NCBI RefSeq assembly: GCF_003259435.1
Contig: NZ_QLMA01000001.1
Span: 930,001 to 994,000, forward strand
Source: Chitinophaga dinghuensis
GTDB lineage: Bacteria > Bacteroidota > Bacteroidia > Chitinophagales > Chitinophagaceae
Direction of reading: 5' to 3'
Length of the DNA: 64,000 bases
In this document: piece after piece, positions 46,522 to 56,424 of the stretch
Layout of the letters: the number at the start of each line of letters is the position of its first letter
How positions within the stretch are numbered: the stretch's first letter is position 1
Position numbers and translations under genes: made by a program
The notes under the pieces: generated by a model
Told to the model about the DNA's origin: nothing
Databases searched by the model: none
The model's input: only the letters and a program-made list of their open reading frames with translations

Positions 46522-48957
46522 TCAGACAGTAGCGCCAACTGCTGCGTGTTCCGCTTCAGATATCGCTTTCAGTGTTTTTGTAACAGCGTCTGGCGTTACA
46601 GAAATACTATCAATACCCTGACTGATCAACATTTTTGTGAACTCCGGAAAATCAGAAGGGCCTTGTCCGCAGATTCCTACTTTCACATGATTTTCTTTTG
46701 CTACGCGGATTAATCGCGTAATCATACGCTGTACCGCAGGATTCATTTCATTATATAAAGATGCCACTATGCTGGAATCTCTGTCCAGTCCCAATGTCAA
46801 CTGTGTAAGGTCATTGGAGCCGATGGAGAACCCGTCTATATGTGCAGCGAATTCTTCTGCCATAATGATGTTGGAAGGTAATTCTGCCATCAGATATACT
46901 TCCAGCCCGTTAGTACCGCGCTTTAATCCAAATTCTTCCATTACTTCCAGGACTTTATCCAGCTCCTCTACGGTACGACAAAATGGAATCATGACTACAA
47001 CGTTGCTCAATCCCATGGTATCCCGCACTTTGCGGATGGCGGCGCATTCCAGTTGGAAAGCAGGTTTGTATTCTTCGGAATAATATCTGCTGGCGCCTCT
47101 CCATCCGATCATCGGATTTTCTTCTTTAGGCTCGAAATATTTTCCACCTAAGAGGTTGAAATATTCATTGCTCTTGAAATCAGAGAAACGAACAATCACC
47201 TTCTCCGGATAACAGGAGGCAGCAATTTTTCCAACGCCATAAGCCAGTTGATTGATGAAGTAGTCCGCTTCATTTTTATGGCCTTGTATAAGCTGTGTAA
47301 TTTTTTTAGTGAGATCCGCATCTTTCAGTTCTCTGTGTCTCAGCAATGCTAAAGGATGGGCTTTGATATAATTGTTGATGATGAATTCTTCTCTGGCTAA
47401 TCCCACGCCTCTGTTGGGCAGATGTGAATATTGGAATGCCATGGCGGGAGTGCCCACGTTCAGCATCAGTTGTGTATTGACAGCAGGGAGTTCCTGCAAA
47501 TCCAGCGCTTCTTCCACAAATGGCAGGATGCCGTCGTACACTACGCCTTCTGTTCCTTCAGCGCAACTCACGGTAATAGACTGGCCGGAGGTCAGCTTGT
47601 CGGTAGCGTCGCCGCAACCTACAATGGCAGGTATCCCCATTTCTCTGGCTACGATGGCAGCATGGCAGGTACGTCCGCCTTTATTAGTGACGATGGCAGA
47701 AGCCATTTTCATGATCGGTTCCCAGTCGGGGTCCGTCATATCTGTTACCAGCACATCGCCGGGTTGGAAGCCCAAACCTGCATTCAGCCTGTTGTCCAGG
47801 GAGAAGAGAATATTGACATTGCCTGCGGCGATTTTATCGCCAACGGCAATACCTTTCAATATAGGTTCTCTGTTGGCAGCGGCTTCGCCGAAGCTGTAAG
47901 AAATTACTTTGCTATGGTCCTTGCGGGAGTGAATGGTTTCCGGCCTTGCCTGAACAATATACAATTCATTGGTAAGTCCATCCAGTGCCCATTCTACGTC
48001 CATAGGACACCATTGTCCTTTTTTAGTGGAATAGTATTTTTCTATGCAGGTGACCCATTCTGCCAGCTGCATGATTTGTGCATCCGTCAGGCAGAACTGA
48101 TGCTGGGCCTGTTTTTCCACGTTGATGATTTTGGTGCGTTCGTCGCTGCTTTCGCCGTACACCATTTTCTTTTCTTTGTGGCCCAGTTTCTTTTCCACGA
48201 TAGGCGTGTATCCGGAGCCGAGCAGAGGTTTGTATACGATGAATTCATCCGGAGAAATAGCGCCTTGTACTACCATTTCGCCTAAGCCCCAGGAACCGTT
48301 GATCAATACTACATCTTTGAAGCCGGATTCTGTATCCAGAGAGAATGCGACGCCGGAAGCGCCGAGATCAGAGCGTACCATTTTCTGTACACATACGGAA
48401 AGGCCTATACTAAAATGATCATATCCGAAAGTGGAGCGGTAGCTGATGGCACGATCGGTGAAGAGACTGGCGAAACAGTTGCGTACAGCGTCTACGAGGG
48501 CAACAGGGCCACGTACATTCAGGAAGGTTTCCTGTTGTCCGGCGAAGGAAGCATCCGGCAAATCTTCCGCAGTAGCGGAACTACGTACGGCTACATCCGT
48601 TTGTTCCTGACCGTATTGTCTGGACAGATCATGGTAAGCGGCAATGATTTCCCGGCTCAGCTCATGCGGAAAGCGGGTGCTGCTGATTGCCTGACGGATA
48701 CGCATACCTGCTCTGCGCAAACTGGTAATATCTTCGAAGTCTATATTATCGATCTGTTCCTTGATATAAGATTCCAGTCCGCTATGTTGGAGGAAATCAT
48801 AATATGCGCGGGTAGTGATAGCGAATCCGGTGGGGATTTTCACGCCTGCCTCTGTTAAACTGGAGATCATTTCGCCAAGGGAGGCTGATTTACCGCCTAC
48901 TAGGGAAATGGAATCCAGGCTCACTTCTTCCAGGGGTAATATGATATGTTCTTTCAT
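46522..48957 (-). CDS. ppsA: Phosphoenolpyruvate synthase PpsA
   Basis: An 811-residue enzyme making phosphoenolpyruvate from pyruvate and ATP, for gluconeogenesis. The N-terminal ATP-binding domain starts LVGGKSASLGEMI. The phosphohistidine domain has TNKGGRTCHAAIVARE, and the C-terminal PEP-binding barrel has GLAREEFIINNYIKAHP, the PFCRTVEELD segment and a final GQGPSDFPEF with the catalytic Cys nearby. The length is standard. The Lrp-type regulator gene is divergent 151 bp away, and co-regulation is plausible. Confidence 0.96.
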   Translation of the reverse strand: MKEHIILPLEEVSLDSISLVGGKSASLGEMISSLTEAGVKIPTGFAITTRAYYDFLQHSGLESYIKEQIDNIDFEDITSLRRAGMRIRQAISSTRFPHELSREIIAAYHDLSRQYGQEQTDVAVRSSATAEDLPDASFAGQQETFLNVRGPVALVDAVRNCFASLFTDRAISYRSTFGYDHFSIGLSVCVQKMVRSDLGASGVAFSLDTESGFKDVVLINGSWGLGEMVVQGAISPDEFIVYKPLLGSGYTPIVEKKLGHKEKKMVYGESSDERTKIINVEKQAQHQFCLTDAQIMQLAEWVTCIEKYYSTKKGQWCPMDVEWALDGLTNELYIVQARPETIHSRKDHSKVISYSFGEAAANREPILKGIAVGDKIAAGNVNILFSLDNRLNAGLGFQPGDVLVTDMTDPDWEPIMKMASAIVTNKGGRTCHAAIVAREMGIPAIVGCGDATDKLTSGQSITVSCAEGTEGVVYDGILPFVEEALDLQELPAVNTQLMLNVGTPAMAFQYSHLPNRGVGLAREEFIINNYIKAHPLALLRHRELKDADLTKKITQLIQGHKNEADYFINQLAYGVGKIAASCYPEKVIVRFSDFKSNEYFNLLGGKYFEPKEENPMIGWRGASRYYSEEYKPAFQLECAAIRKVRDTMGLSNVVVMIPFCRTVEELDKVLEVMEEFGLKRGTNGLEVYLMAELPSNIIMAEEFAAHIDGFSIGSNDLTQLTLGLDRDSSIVASLYNEMNPAVQRMITRLIRVAKENHVKVGICGQGPSDFPEFTKMLISQGIDSISVTPDAVTKTLKAISEAEHAAVGATV

Positions 48958-49087
48958 GATAGTACGATTTGTTACATGAAGGTATCTCCCTATACCGGTA
49001 ACTTTGATGATGATGGGCCGACACCGAAAACAAAACGGAATTGCGGCCCCTAATCCGAATTTTTTTCAGCATTTGTACCTGGATACC

Positions 49088-49095
49088 TATTTTTG
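49088..49095 (+). promoter_or_regulatory. -7 promoter element of the Lrp-family gene
   Basis: TATTTTTG matches the Bacteroidota -7 consensus TAnnTTTG. The ATG is 13 bp further on, giving a very short leader. It lies in the 151-bp spacer shared with the divergent ppsA gene. Confidence 0.55.
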
Positions 49096-49108
49096 AGGAA
49101 AATCAGAC

Positions 49109-49612
49109 ATGGCTTTTATTCCCGATATGCTGGATATGTGTATAATGGACATACTACAACAGGATGCGCGGACGACTAATAAAGAGATCGCCGCCAAACT
49201 GGGGAAGTCGGTCACTGCCATATTTGAGCGGGTGAAGCGTCTGGAGGCAGAAGGGTATATCCTGGGATATATTGCCGTATTGAACAGGAACAAGCTGGGA
49301 AATGCCCTGGTAGCCTATACCAGTGTGACCCTGGAAATGCATGGTCACGACAGGCTGATGGCCTTCGAGCAAAGCATAGATGGGTTCTCGGAAGTCCTGG
49401 AATGTTATAAAATGAGTGGTCAGTTCGACTATCTGTTAAGAATCGTTGTGGCCGATATGGAGGCTTATGACGCATTTTACTCCAATAAACTCTCCAAACT
49501 GGATAATATCCGGAAAATACGCAGTCTCTTCGTTTTATCGGAATCCAAGCATGAGCGGGGACTTCATCTGAAAACGGAGTTCGTCAACAAAATAGATCAT
49601 CGTACCAAATAA
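49109..49612 (+). CDS. Lrp/AsnC-family transcriptional regulator
   Basis: A 167-residue regulator with an N-terminal helix-turn-helix (about 8-60, DARTTNKEIAAKLGKSVTAIFERVKRLEAEGYI) and a C-terminal RAM ligand-binding domain (about 65-150), where VLECYKMSGQFDYLLRIVVADMEAYDAF is the usual core. These proteins sense amino acids or related metabolites. It is divergent from ppsA and converges on gpmA with no gap. An amino acid permease is encoded 0.9 kb away. Confidence 0.93.
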   Translation: MAFIPDMLDMCIMDILQQDARTTNKEIAAKLGKSVTAIFERVKRLEAEGYILGYIAVLNRNKLGNALVAYTSVTLEMHGHDRLMAFEQSIDGFSEVLECYKMSGQFDYLLRIVVADMEAYDAFYSNKLSKLDNIRKIRSLFVLSESKHERGLHLKTEFVNKIDHRTK

Positions 49613-50239
49613 TCAGGCGAGGGAGGTCTTGCCGTAGCGGAGGCGCAGCGATTCCAGCATGTGTCGGTCCATAATGTATTCCAATGGCACGCCAGTGGCT
49701 AGTTCACGCTGTAATATTTCATCCGGACTAAGATTATCCAGGAACATGACCAGTGCCCGCAGACTGTTGCCATGTGCCACAATCAGTACGTTCTCGGCCG
49801 CTTCCAGATGAGGGAAGATGGTATGAATGAAATAGGGGATGGTGCGGTCATAAGTATCTTTGAGGCTTTCTCCGCCGGGAGGGCGTACATCAAATGAACG
49901 ACGCCATATATGTACTTGTTCGTCGCCGTATTTGGCGGCGGTGTCGGCTTTATTGAGACCTTCCAGATCGCCATAGGAGCGCTCATTGAGGGCTTTATCC
50001 TGAATCACAGGGATACCGGCAGCGCCACATTCCTGCAGAACAATATCCAGGGTATGCTGCGCTCTTATCAGGGTAGAAGTGAAAGCAATATCAATACGTT
50101 CTCCACGCAGCTCTATTCCGGCTTCTTTGGCTTCTTCTCTGCCTTTCTCCGTGATATCAATGTCTTTCCAGCCTGTGAAGCGGTTTTCCAGGTTCCATTG
50201 TGATTGCCCATGTCGGATTAAAAACAATTTTACACTCAT
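49613..50239 (-). CDS. gpmA: 2,3-bisphosphoglycerate-dependent phosphoglycerate mutase
   Basis: A 208-residue histidine phosphatase-fold enzyme interconverting 2- and 3-phosphoglycerate. The catalytic R9-H10-G11 is in [25 protein letters not shown] holds the acid/base Glu, and [11 protein letters not shown] holds the second His. It is shorter than the E. coli enzyme (about 250 residues), but short bacterial forms are common. It is monocistronic, and the downstream Lrp gene ends one base away on the other strand. Confidence 0.95.
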   Translation of the reverse strand: MSVKLFLIRHGQSQWNLENRFTGWKDIDITEKGREEAKEAGIELRGERIDIAFTSTLIRAQHTLDIVLQECGAAGIPVIQDKALNERSYGDLEGLNKADTAAKYGDEQVHIWRRSFDVRPPGGESLKDTYDRTIPYFIHTIFPHLEAAENVLIVAHGNSLRALVMFLDNLSPDEILQRELATGVPLEYIMDRHMLESLRLRYGKTSLA

Positions 50240-50263
50240 AGTAGGAAGCTTTTTATTGCTTGC

Positions 50264-50440
50264 AAAGGGCGCAAAGCAAACAAGGTAAATCGTTGTTGTT
50301 GAAGGATATTTACTTTATCTCGCCTTGCAATGACCTACTGATCATTGGTGCTTCAAGCGTTTGTCTCCGTAAGGATAAACAGTACTCTTAATACTTCTCC
50401 TTAAACAACATAACACCATCTTTGTTTCTTTGCGCCCTTT
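50264..50440. repeat. Inverted copies of a CTTTGCG intergenic repeat
   Basis: AAAGGGCGCAAAG (50264-50276) and its exact reverse complement CTTTGCGCCCTTT (50428-50440) bracket 151 bp. A related phrase, CTCTGCGTCCTTTGCG, follows at 50445-50460. These CTTTGCG phrases recur between genes of many Bacteroidota, as I recall, and here they sit between gpmA and the permease gene. They may form a long-range stem or serve as a terminator. Confidence 0.5.
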
Positions 50441-50468
50441 TTATCTCTGCGTCCTTTGCGAGAAAAAA

Positions 50469-51908
50469 TTATGCTTTTCGTTCTTTATTCTTTTTCACTA
50501 TCAGGTAGCAGATGAAAAGGAAGAATACCCAAATTGGTATCAGTGCTACCGGCAGTTGCAATCCTGTGATCCACATCAACACTAATATACCTACGAGAAA
50601 TACGAGGCAGATATAGTTGGAGAGCGGATATAGGAAAGAAGGGAATTTAGTAGGCAGACCCGCGTCTCTCTTATTCTTCTTAAACTGAAAATGAACAACG
50701 GTTATCATCAGCCAGTTAATGATCAGGGTTGATACCACTAATGACATTAACACTTCCAGCGCTTTCTCCGGCATCAGTTTATTCACAATGATACATATCG
50801 CTGCAAAGAGGCCAGATACTACGATAGCCTGTACAGGCACACTGTTTTTATTCAGTTTGGAAAGAAATTTAGGCGCATTGCCTTGTTCTGCCAATCCGTA
50901 TAACATGCGACTGTTACTATATACGCAACTGTTGTAAACAGATAGTGCAGCTGTCAGTACGATGAGATTCAGCGCATTCGCGATCAGACTTGTGAAGTTA
51001 ATAGTAAAGCCAAAAATCGTGTACTGGAAGCCTTTCAGACTTTCGAATACCGTAACAAAGGGACTACTTTTCGTAGTAATATCTTTCCATGGCGACAATG
51101 CAAACAGTATCACCAACGCACCTACGTAGAAAATGAGAATACGGTAGATCACCTGGTTGGTGGCTTTAGGGATGGTTTTCTCTGGTTTATCTGCTTCTGC
51201 AGCAGTGATACCAATGAGCTCCAATCCTCCAAAGGAGAACATGATCAGCGAGATGGCTGCCAGTAATCCCTCGTATCCGCCTTTACCATCGGATGCCAGC
51301 AGTCCTTTAGGGAAAAAGCCGCCGTCGTTCCACAGATTGGCTACAGTGGCCTGAGATCCGCCGCTGCCGCTGATCAGCAGATAGGTACCAAAAACAATCA
51401 TGGCAATGATCGCCACTACTTTAACGATAGAGAACCAGAATTCAGCTTCGCCGTATACTTTTACAGAGCTGAGATTCAGGGCATTGATGGCTACAAAGAA
51501 GAAGCAACTGGATGCCCAGAGCGGAATTTCAGGCCACCAGAACTGCACATATAAACCGATGGCTGTCAGTTCGGACATACTTACCAGGATATATAAAATC
51601 CAGTAATTCCATCCGGAGGCAAAGCCTGCAAAAGTGCCCCAGTATTTATAAGCGAAATGGCTGAAGCTTCCGGAAACCGGTTCTTCCACCACCATTTCTC
51701 CCAGCTGACGCATAATAAAGAAAGCGATAACGCCGGCCAATGCATAACCGAGGATAACAGAAGGACCCGCCAATACAGCCGCAGGGCCTATGCCCAGGAA
51801 TAACCCTGTGCCAATAGCTCCACCGAGGGCTATCAGCTGGATATGCCTGTTTTGCAGCCCTCTTTTAAGGTGCTGCGCTTCGTCTTTTTGTACCATTGTT
51901 GATTTCAA
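50469..51908 (-). CDS. Amino acid permease of the APC superfamily (AAT family)
   Basis: A 479-residue inner-membrane transporter with about twelve hydrophobic segments. The N-terminal LKRGLQNRHIQLIALGGAIGTGLFLG is the hallmark of AAT-family permeases, and FSFGGLELIGITAAEADKPEKTIPKA is the conserved loop after helix 6. Members include transporters of GABA, aromatic amino acids, proline and D-serine/alanine/glycine (CycA), and the substrate cannot be fixed here. It is monocistronic. Confidence 0.92.
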   Translation of the reverse strand: MKSTMVQKDEAQHLKRGLQNRHIQLIALGGAIGTGLFLGIGPAAVLAGPSVILGYALAGVIAFFIMRQLGEMVVEEPVSGSFSHFAYKYWGTFAGFASGWNYWILYILVSMSELTAIGLYVQFWWPEIPLWASSCFFFVAINALNLSSVKVYGEAEFWFSIVKVVAIIAMIVFGTYLLISGSGGSQATVANLWNDGGFFPKGLLASDGKGGYEGLLAAISLIMFSFGGLELIGITAAEADKPEKTIPKATNQVIYRILIFYVGALVILFALSPWKDITTKSSPFVTVFESLKGFQYTIFGFTINFTSLIANALNLIVLTAALSVYNSCVYSNSRMLYGLAEQGNAPKFLSKLNKNSVPVQAIVVSGLFAAICIIVNKLMPEKALEVLMSLVVSTLIINWLMITVVHFQFKKNKRDAGLPTKFPSFLYPLSNYICLVFLVGILVLMWITGLQLPVALIPIWVFFLFICYLIVKKNKERKA

Positions 51909-52043
51909 GTTGATTGCTATAGGTAGGTTGCAATATGTGTAATTTTAACTAATTCCTTCAGAAAAATATACTTCCACTCATGTAATAGGCTATGATAAGT
52001 GTATTTTGAACGTTAAATTAGCCAGGTATAAATACCAGATTCC

Positions 52044-53480
52044 ATGACATTTCTGAGAAAATCGGCCGGTGTGGCTCTCCTGGGAGCAGCACTTCTGCAC
52101 ACGGCCGTAACAGTGAACGCACAAAAAAAACAACCCAATATCATCTTCATCCTCGCGGATGACCTGGGATATGGGGACCTTAGCTCTTATGGGCAACAAA
52201 AATTCAGCACACCTCATATCGACCAACTTTCTAAGGAAGGAAAACGATTTACCCAGTTTTATGCAGGTACTTCTGTGTGTGCGCCTTCCCGTTGCTCTTT
52301 TATTTCCGGCAAACATACCGGCCATACTTTTGTAAGGGGAAATAAAGAAATCAGACCCGAAGGGCAACAACCCATCGCAGATTCTGTGGTGACCCTAACA
52401 GAAGTACTGAAAACAGCGGGCTATAAAACCGGCGCCTTTGGTAAATGGGGCCTCGGACCAGTAGGCTCTGAAGGCGATCCTATCAAACAAGGGATTGACC
52501 AGTTTTACGGATATAACTGCCAGATGGAATCCCATCGTTATTATCCGACACATCTCTGGAGTAATGACGACCGTGTAGAGCTAACTGCCAACGGTCAGTT
52601 AGAACATACGGCCCAATACGCCCCTGAAATTATCCAGGAACAAGCGCTGAAATTTATGGAAACCAACAAAAATCAGCCATTTTTCCTCTATTTGGCGTAT
52701 ACATTACCACATGCGGAACTAATTGCGCCAGAAGATAGTATCCTGGCTCGTTTTAAAGGAACCTTTCCAGAGAAACCATATAAAGGCGCTATTTACGGAC
52801 CTGAACCCAAAAAGAACGGGTATGTCTCCCAGGAATATCCACATGCTACTTTTGCTGCCATGGTGACCAGGCTGGATATGTATGTAGGCCAGGTAATGGC
52901 TAAACTAAAAGAACTGGGCCTGGATGATAATACCTTGGTGATCTTTACCAGCGATAACGGTCCGCATGCAGAAGGAGGCGCCGATCCGGCATTCTTCAAC
53001 AGCAGCGGTAACCTCCGCGGTATTAAAAGAGACCTGTATGAAGGCGGCATCCGCGTTCCTTTTATTGCCAGATGGCAGGGCAAAATTAAGGCAGGCAGCG
53101 TGAGTAACTATACCGGCGCTTTCTGGGATATGATGCCTACTTTTGCGGATCTTGCAGGAGTGAAGACGCCTCAGCATATTGATGGAATCTCTATTGTTCG
53201 GGAGCTGACCGGCAAAAAGAAACAGGCGCAACATCCATTCCTCTATTGGGAATTCCATGAAAACGGCGGCAGACAAGCAGTTCGACGCGGTAACTGGAAA
53301 GCGGTGAAAATGAATGTGACAGCCAATCCTGCTCCAGGGTTAGAGTTATATGACCTCTCAGTAGATCCCGCCGAACAACATAATGTGGCTGCTGCAAATC
53401 CTGAAATTGTGAAGCAAATGCAGGCAATTATAGATAGGGAACATGTGGAATCAACGATATTCCCACTGTTGAAGAAATAG
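52044..53480 (+). CDS. Secreted sulfatase (S1 type, Cys formylglycine site)
   Basis: A 478-residue arylsulfatase with a signal peptide (cut near VNAQ, residue 27). Metal ligands D39/D40 are in ILADDLGYGD. The formylglycine precursor is C79 in CAPSR, the canonical CxPSR motif, followed by SFISGKHTGH. A second metal site lies in TSDNGPH. It removes sulfate esters from glycans or aryl sulfates in the periplasm. A Cys-type sulfatase needs a maturase, which is not in the window. A very long hairpin follows. Confidence 0.95.
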   Translation: MTFLRKSAGVALLGAALLHTAVTVNAQKKQPNIIFILADDLGYGDLSSYGQQKFSTPHIDQLSKEGKRFTQFYAGTSVCAPSRCSFISGKHTGHTFVRGNKEIRPEGQQPIADSVVTLTEVLKTAGYKTGAFGKWGLGPVGSEGDPIKQGIDQFYGYNCQMESHRYYPTHLWSNDDRVELTANGQLEHTAQYAPEIIQEQALKFMETNKNQPFFLYLAYTLPHAELIAPEDSILARFKGTFPEKPYKGAIYGPEPKKNGYVSQEYPHATFAAMVTRLDMYVGQVMAKLKELGLDDNTLVIFTSDNGPHAEGGADPAFFNSSGNLRGIKRDLYEGGIRVPFIARWQGKIKAGSVSNYTGAFWDMMPTFADLAGVKTPQHIDGISIVRELTGKKKQAQHPFLYWEFHENGGRQAVRRGNWKAVKMNVTANPAPGLELYDLSVDPAEQHNVAAANPEIVKQMQAIIDREHVESTIFPLLKK

Positions 53481-53487
53481 TATTACA

Positions 53488-53549
53488 CCTCTATTAAATG
53501 TAAATGGCTAACCAATTCGTTTTGGTTGGCCATTTACATTTAATAGAGG
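53488..53549. terminator. Unusually long hairpin (28-bp stem) after the sulfatase gene
   Basis: Two 28-nt arms (53488-53515 and 53522-53549) pair fully except for one G-T wobble, around the 6-nt loop TTCGTT. This is longer than typical intrinsic terminators and has no T-run directly after it. It starts 8 bp after the sulfatase stop. Confidence 0.75.
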
Positions 53550-53711
53550 CCCTGTCAGTTAGGACCCTGTACATTAGTGTCCGCAAATAGCACAACCATT
53601 ACACAAAACTGAACGGTCAGAGAATGGCTTCATCTGCCTAAGATTATGATAATCAGTATAGGAGGACTTTGGCATGTTTATGTAAATACCAGTTGAAATA
53701 ATACAAAAATT

Positions 53712-54896
53712 ATGAAACGTCTTCTTCTGGTAATCCTATTCATACAGCTGGTGGTGATGACGAATGCTCAAACCATCCACAGACTTAATAATACTACTAT
53801 TGATGGCGCTGCACTGAGCCGCCGGATAGAAAAGTTAATGGATACTACTCATGTGACCGGTATGGTAGTGAGTGTATTTAATTATAACAGGCCCGTATAT
53901 ATGAAAGCATTCGGTTATGCTAACATGGCTACACAACAGCATATGGACACCAGTACGATCTTTTGGTCTTGCTCTTTGAGTAAGGCTGTATTTGGCTACT
54001 GCGTCATGCGTCTTGTAGAAAAAAATATTATCCAACTTGATACGCCGTTGGTCAACTATCTTCCTAAGCCACTTCCTGATTATGTATTTACTAAGAAAAC
54101 CCGTGGCTATCAGGATATTCGCAACGATCTGCGCTACCAGCGCATCACCGCCAGAATGTGCCTGAACCACACCACCGGATTCCCCAATTATAGAGGTTTT
54201 GAACCTGATGGGAAACTAGTAATCAAATATGATCCAGGTACAAAGTTTAGCTATTCGGGAGAAGGTATGTATTTGTTACAGTTCGTCCTGGAGCAGATTA
54301 CAGGTAAAAGTTATGAAACGTTAGCACAGGAAGAAGTGTTTAAGCCATTGAACATGCAACACACCAGCTACGTATGGCAGGAGCAATTCAATGCGAATCA
54401 TGCGGTGGGGCACGACACCGCTCAGCACCCATATGAATTTGATGAACGTACAAGTCCACATGCTGCTGGCTCTATGTATACCAATATCAGTGATTACAAT
54501 AAATTCTTTGCGGCATTATTGCAACATAAAGGACTGTCTGTAAAAAGTTTTAACAGCCTTTTTCATTCCGATATTGCCATTCTCTCCAAGCAACAGTTTG
54601 GTCCTAATTCGCTGGTAGACGATAAAACGCCCGCTAATACGCCGCTGTCCTATGGACTAGGATTCGGACTGTTAAAGACTCCTGTAGGCACTGCCTTTTT
54701 TAAAGAAGGACATAGTGAAGGATGGGATCACTATGCTATAGGGTTTCCTGCTGCTGGAAGCGCTATCATCATCATGACCAACAGTGATAATACCTCAGGT
54801 ATATTCAAGGAATTATTGGAAAATGCAATTGGCGATGTATATACGCAATGGTTTTGGGAGAATTATTTACCATATAACTATGTGTCACAGCAATAA
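53712..54896 (+). CDS. Serine hydrolase of the beta-lactamase / penicillin-binding fold
   Basis: A 394-residue secreted protein (signal peptide to about residue 19, TNAQ). The catalytic motif S88-L-S-K91 is in SCSLSKAVFGY. The second motif is YSG in FSYSGEGMYLLQFVLEQITG, and the third may be HSEGWDH. These place it in the class C beta-lactamase-like family (PF00144), which includes esterases, DD-peptidases and amidases. It lacks a KTG motif, so a classical beta-lactamase is unlikely. It is flanked by two long hairpins and stands alone. Confidence 0.9.
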   Translation: MKRLLLVILFIQLVVMTNAQTIHRLNNTTIDGAALSRRIEKLMDTTHVTGMVVSVFNYNRPVYMKAFGYANMATQQHMDTSTIFWSCSLSKAVFGYCVMRLVEKNIIQLDTPLVNYLPKPLPDYVFTKKTRGYQDIRNDLRYQRITARMCLNHTTGFPNYRGFEPDGKLVIKYDPGTKFSYSGEGMYLLQFVLEQITGKSYETLAQEEVFKPLNMQHTSYVWQEQFNANHAVGHDTAQHPYEFDERTSPHAAGSMYTNISDYNKFFAALLQHKGLSVKSFNSLFHSDIAILSKQQFGPNSLVDDKTPANTPLSYGLGFGLLKTPVGTAFFKEGHSEGWDHYAIGFPAAGSAIIIMTNSDNTSGIFKELLENAIGDVYTQWFWENYLPYNYVSQQ

Positions 54897-54944
54897 TCAT
54901 TATAATCGGCCCTGATGGCCTGTCAGGGCCGATTATAATGATTA
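54894..54944. terminator. Perfect 22-bp inverted repeat between convergent genes
   Basis: Arms 54894-54915 and 54923-54944 are perfectly complementary with a 7-nt loop (TGGCCTG). The left arm includes the TAA of the serine hydrolase gene, so the stop codon is inside the stem. It should terminate transcription from both sides. Confidence 0.8.
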
Positions 54945-54975
54945 CTGTTGTTTCATGAAATCTATTTTGCCGGTA

Positions 54976-56418
54976 CTAATTCATCTGTTTGTGATATGCG
55001 ATCGTATCTGATGCCAATACAGGTAAACGATAGCCTCCCGTATCAATTTTAAGTCCTGTAATCGCTGTAGCTAATTGTTGAACGCTAGCCGCACTGACCT
55101 TTGTTTTGTTCACGTATAACTGCTGTAGTTTCTTATTTTGTTTTAGCGAGACGACAGCCGCATCTGTTACAGCGGTTTCACTCAGGTTCAGATACATCAA
55201 TTGCTTACAATGGCTCAGCTGCTGCAGTTTGTCGCCCTTGACAGGCGTACCGCGTAAGGTTAAGCGGGTGAGTTGCTGCAATTGCCCCAATGTTTCCAGC
55301 GACTGATCTGAAATTTGTGTGCCAGACAAATCCAGCCATATCAATTGCGCTTTTAATGGCAATAACAGCTGAATGTCTTTATCTCCAAATGCTCCGGCAG
55401 TAAATGCGGAAACAGACAAGTAGTGGCTGTTAGCGCCTACAGGCAATACCTTAAGGCCCTTAGCTGTTAATGCGGCAATAGCGCTTTCACTGGCAGCTGC
55501 TACTTCGGACGCAGGCACCGTTTCCAGCTGGTCTAGTGTTTTTGCCGGCTGCATGGCTGCCAGTACTGCCTGGACGCGTACATTCTTCGGTATATCTTTC
55601 ACTTTTTTATCGGCGGGTGCGCCATTGGCAATCCACCAATGTAACAGTTCCGTTTCTGCCGGCGATAAGGAAGGTTTCCCTTTTGGCGGCATCCGGTGTT
55701 CATCCTCTTCCTGAAGTAAAATGCGTTTGTATATTTCACTCTCCTCAGGAAGACTATCCTTCAATACAGGCCCGTTCTCCCCACCTTTACGCATCAGGGC
55801 CAGGGATTCCAACTGTAAGCCGCCTTTCAGCTTTTGCTGACTATGGCAACTCACACAACGTGTATTCAATACCGGTTGTATCAAATCTTCGTATATCCTT
55901 GCATCGCTGATATCCTTGTAGTCAGGAGCAGCCGCTTTTGCAGGCTGACTGGCAAACCTGCTTAATGCTGCCGGCATGGCGGCACTGAGGTAGTTGTCGC
56001 CATGCGTTAGACTACCGCCATAATGCCCTGTTATTGTAATCAGTAACAACATACTGATACCGGAAAGTATTAACAGCCATGGTTTACGGCGAAGTAATCG
56101 CCAGCAGATCCAAAATAAGCCACTACTAACGGCAACGGATATACCAAGATAAAAATGGGTGTCCAATAAGTTTTCTGCATACCCTCCATCTTTGGAGAGG
56201 AAGTAGCCGGTGATACAACTGGTGACAGCGGAAAGACATGCCAGTAGCAGTAACAAGGGGACGGCTGTTTGAAAACGCTGCCATCTGGGCCTTTGACTAA
56301 GGAGTATCAGAAGAATCGCCGCTACGAGAATACCGATGGGTAAGTGTACCAATACAGGATGCATTCGTCCTGAGAAACTGATCCAGCTACCGTTATTTTG
56401 CAATAGAATCATGTTCAC
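54976..56418 (-). CDS. Cytochrome c-domain membrane protein with leucine-rich repeats
   Basis: A 480-residue protein. Four hydrophobic segments (about 22-40, 52-70, 88-108 and 115-132) form a DUF2231-like membrane part. Next is a planctomycete-type cytochrome c domain with heme site C188-x-x-C191-H192, and then leucine-rich repeats (about 360-450, phrases like LTRLTLRGTPVKGDKLQQL). It is the last gene of a four-gene operon with DUF1501, DUF1549/DUF1553 and TIM-barrel proteins, 6 bp after the previous gene. Electron transfer to a membrane acceptor is plausible. The role of the LRRs is unknown. Confidence 0.85.
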   Translation of the reverse strand: MNMILLQNNGSWISFSGRMHPVLVHLPIGILVAAILLILLSQRPRWQRFQTAVPLLLLLACLSAVTSCITGYFLSKDGGYAENLLDTHFYLGISVAVSSGLFWICWRLLRRKPWLLILSGISMLLLITITGHYGGSLTHGDNYLSAAMPAALSRFASQPAKAAAPDYKDISDARIYEDLIQPVLNTRCVSCHSQQKLKGGLQLESLALMRKGGENGPVLKDSLPEESEIYKRILLQEEDEHRMPPKGKPSLSPAETELLHWWIANGAPADKKVKDIPKNVRVQAVLAAMQPAKTLDQLETVPASEVAAASESAIAALTAKGLKVLPVGANSHYLSVSAFTAGAFGDKDIQLLLPLKAQLIWLDLSGTQISDQSLETLGQLQQLTRLTLRGTPVKGDKLQQLSHCKQLMYLNLSETAVTDAAVVSLKQNKKLQQLYVNKTKVSAASVQQLATAITGLKIDTGGYRLPVLASDTIAYHKQMN

Positions 56419-56424
56419 TGTTTA

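Noticed and set aside
47431..48285. Plus-strand ORF of 284 codons inside ppsA
   Set aside because: Antisense shadow of PEP synthase with no domain-like composition and no promoter or start context.
53488..54944. Mobile element bounded by inverted repeats around the serine hydrolase gene
   Set aside because: The two hairpins are each self-complementary but unrelated to each other. There is no transposase and no target-site duplication.
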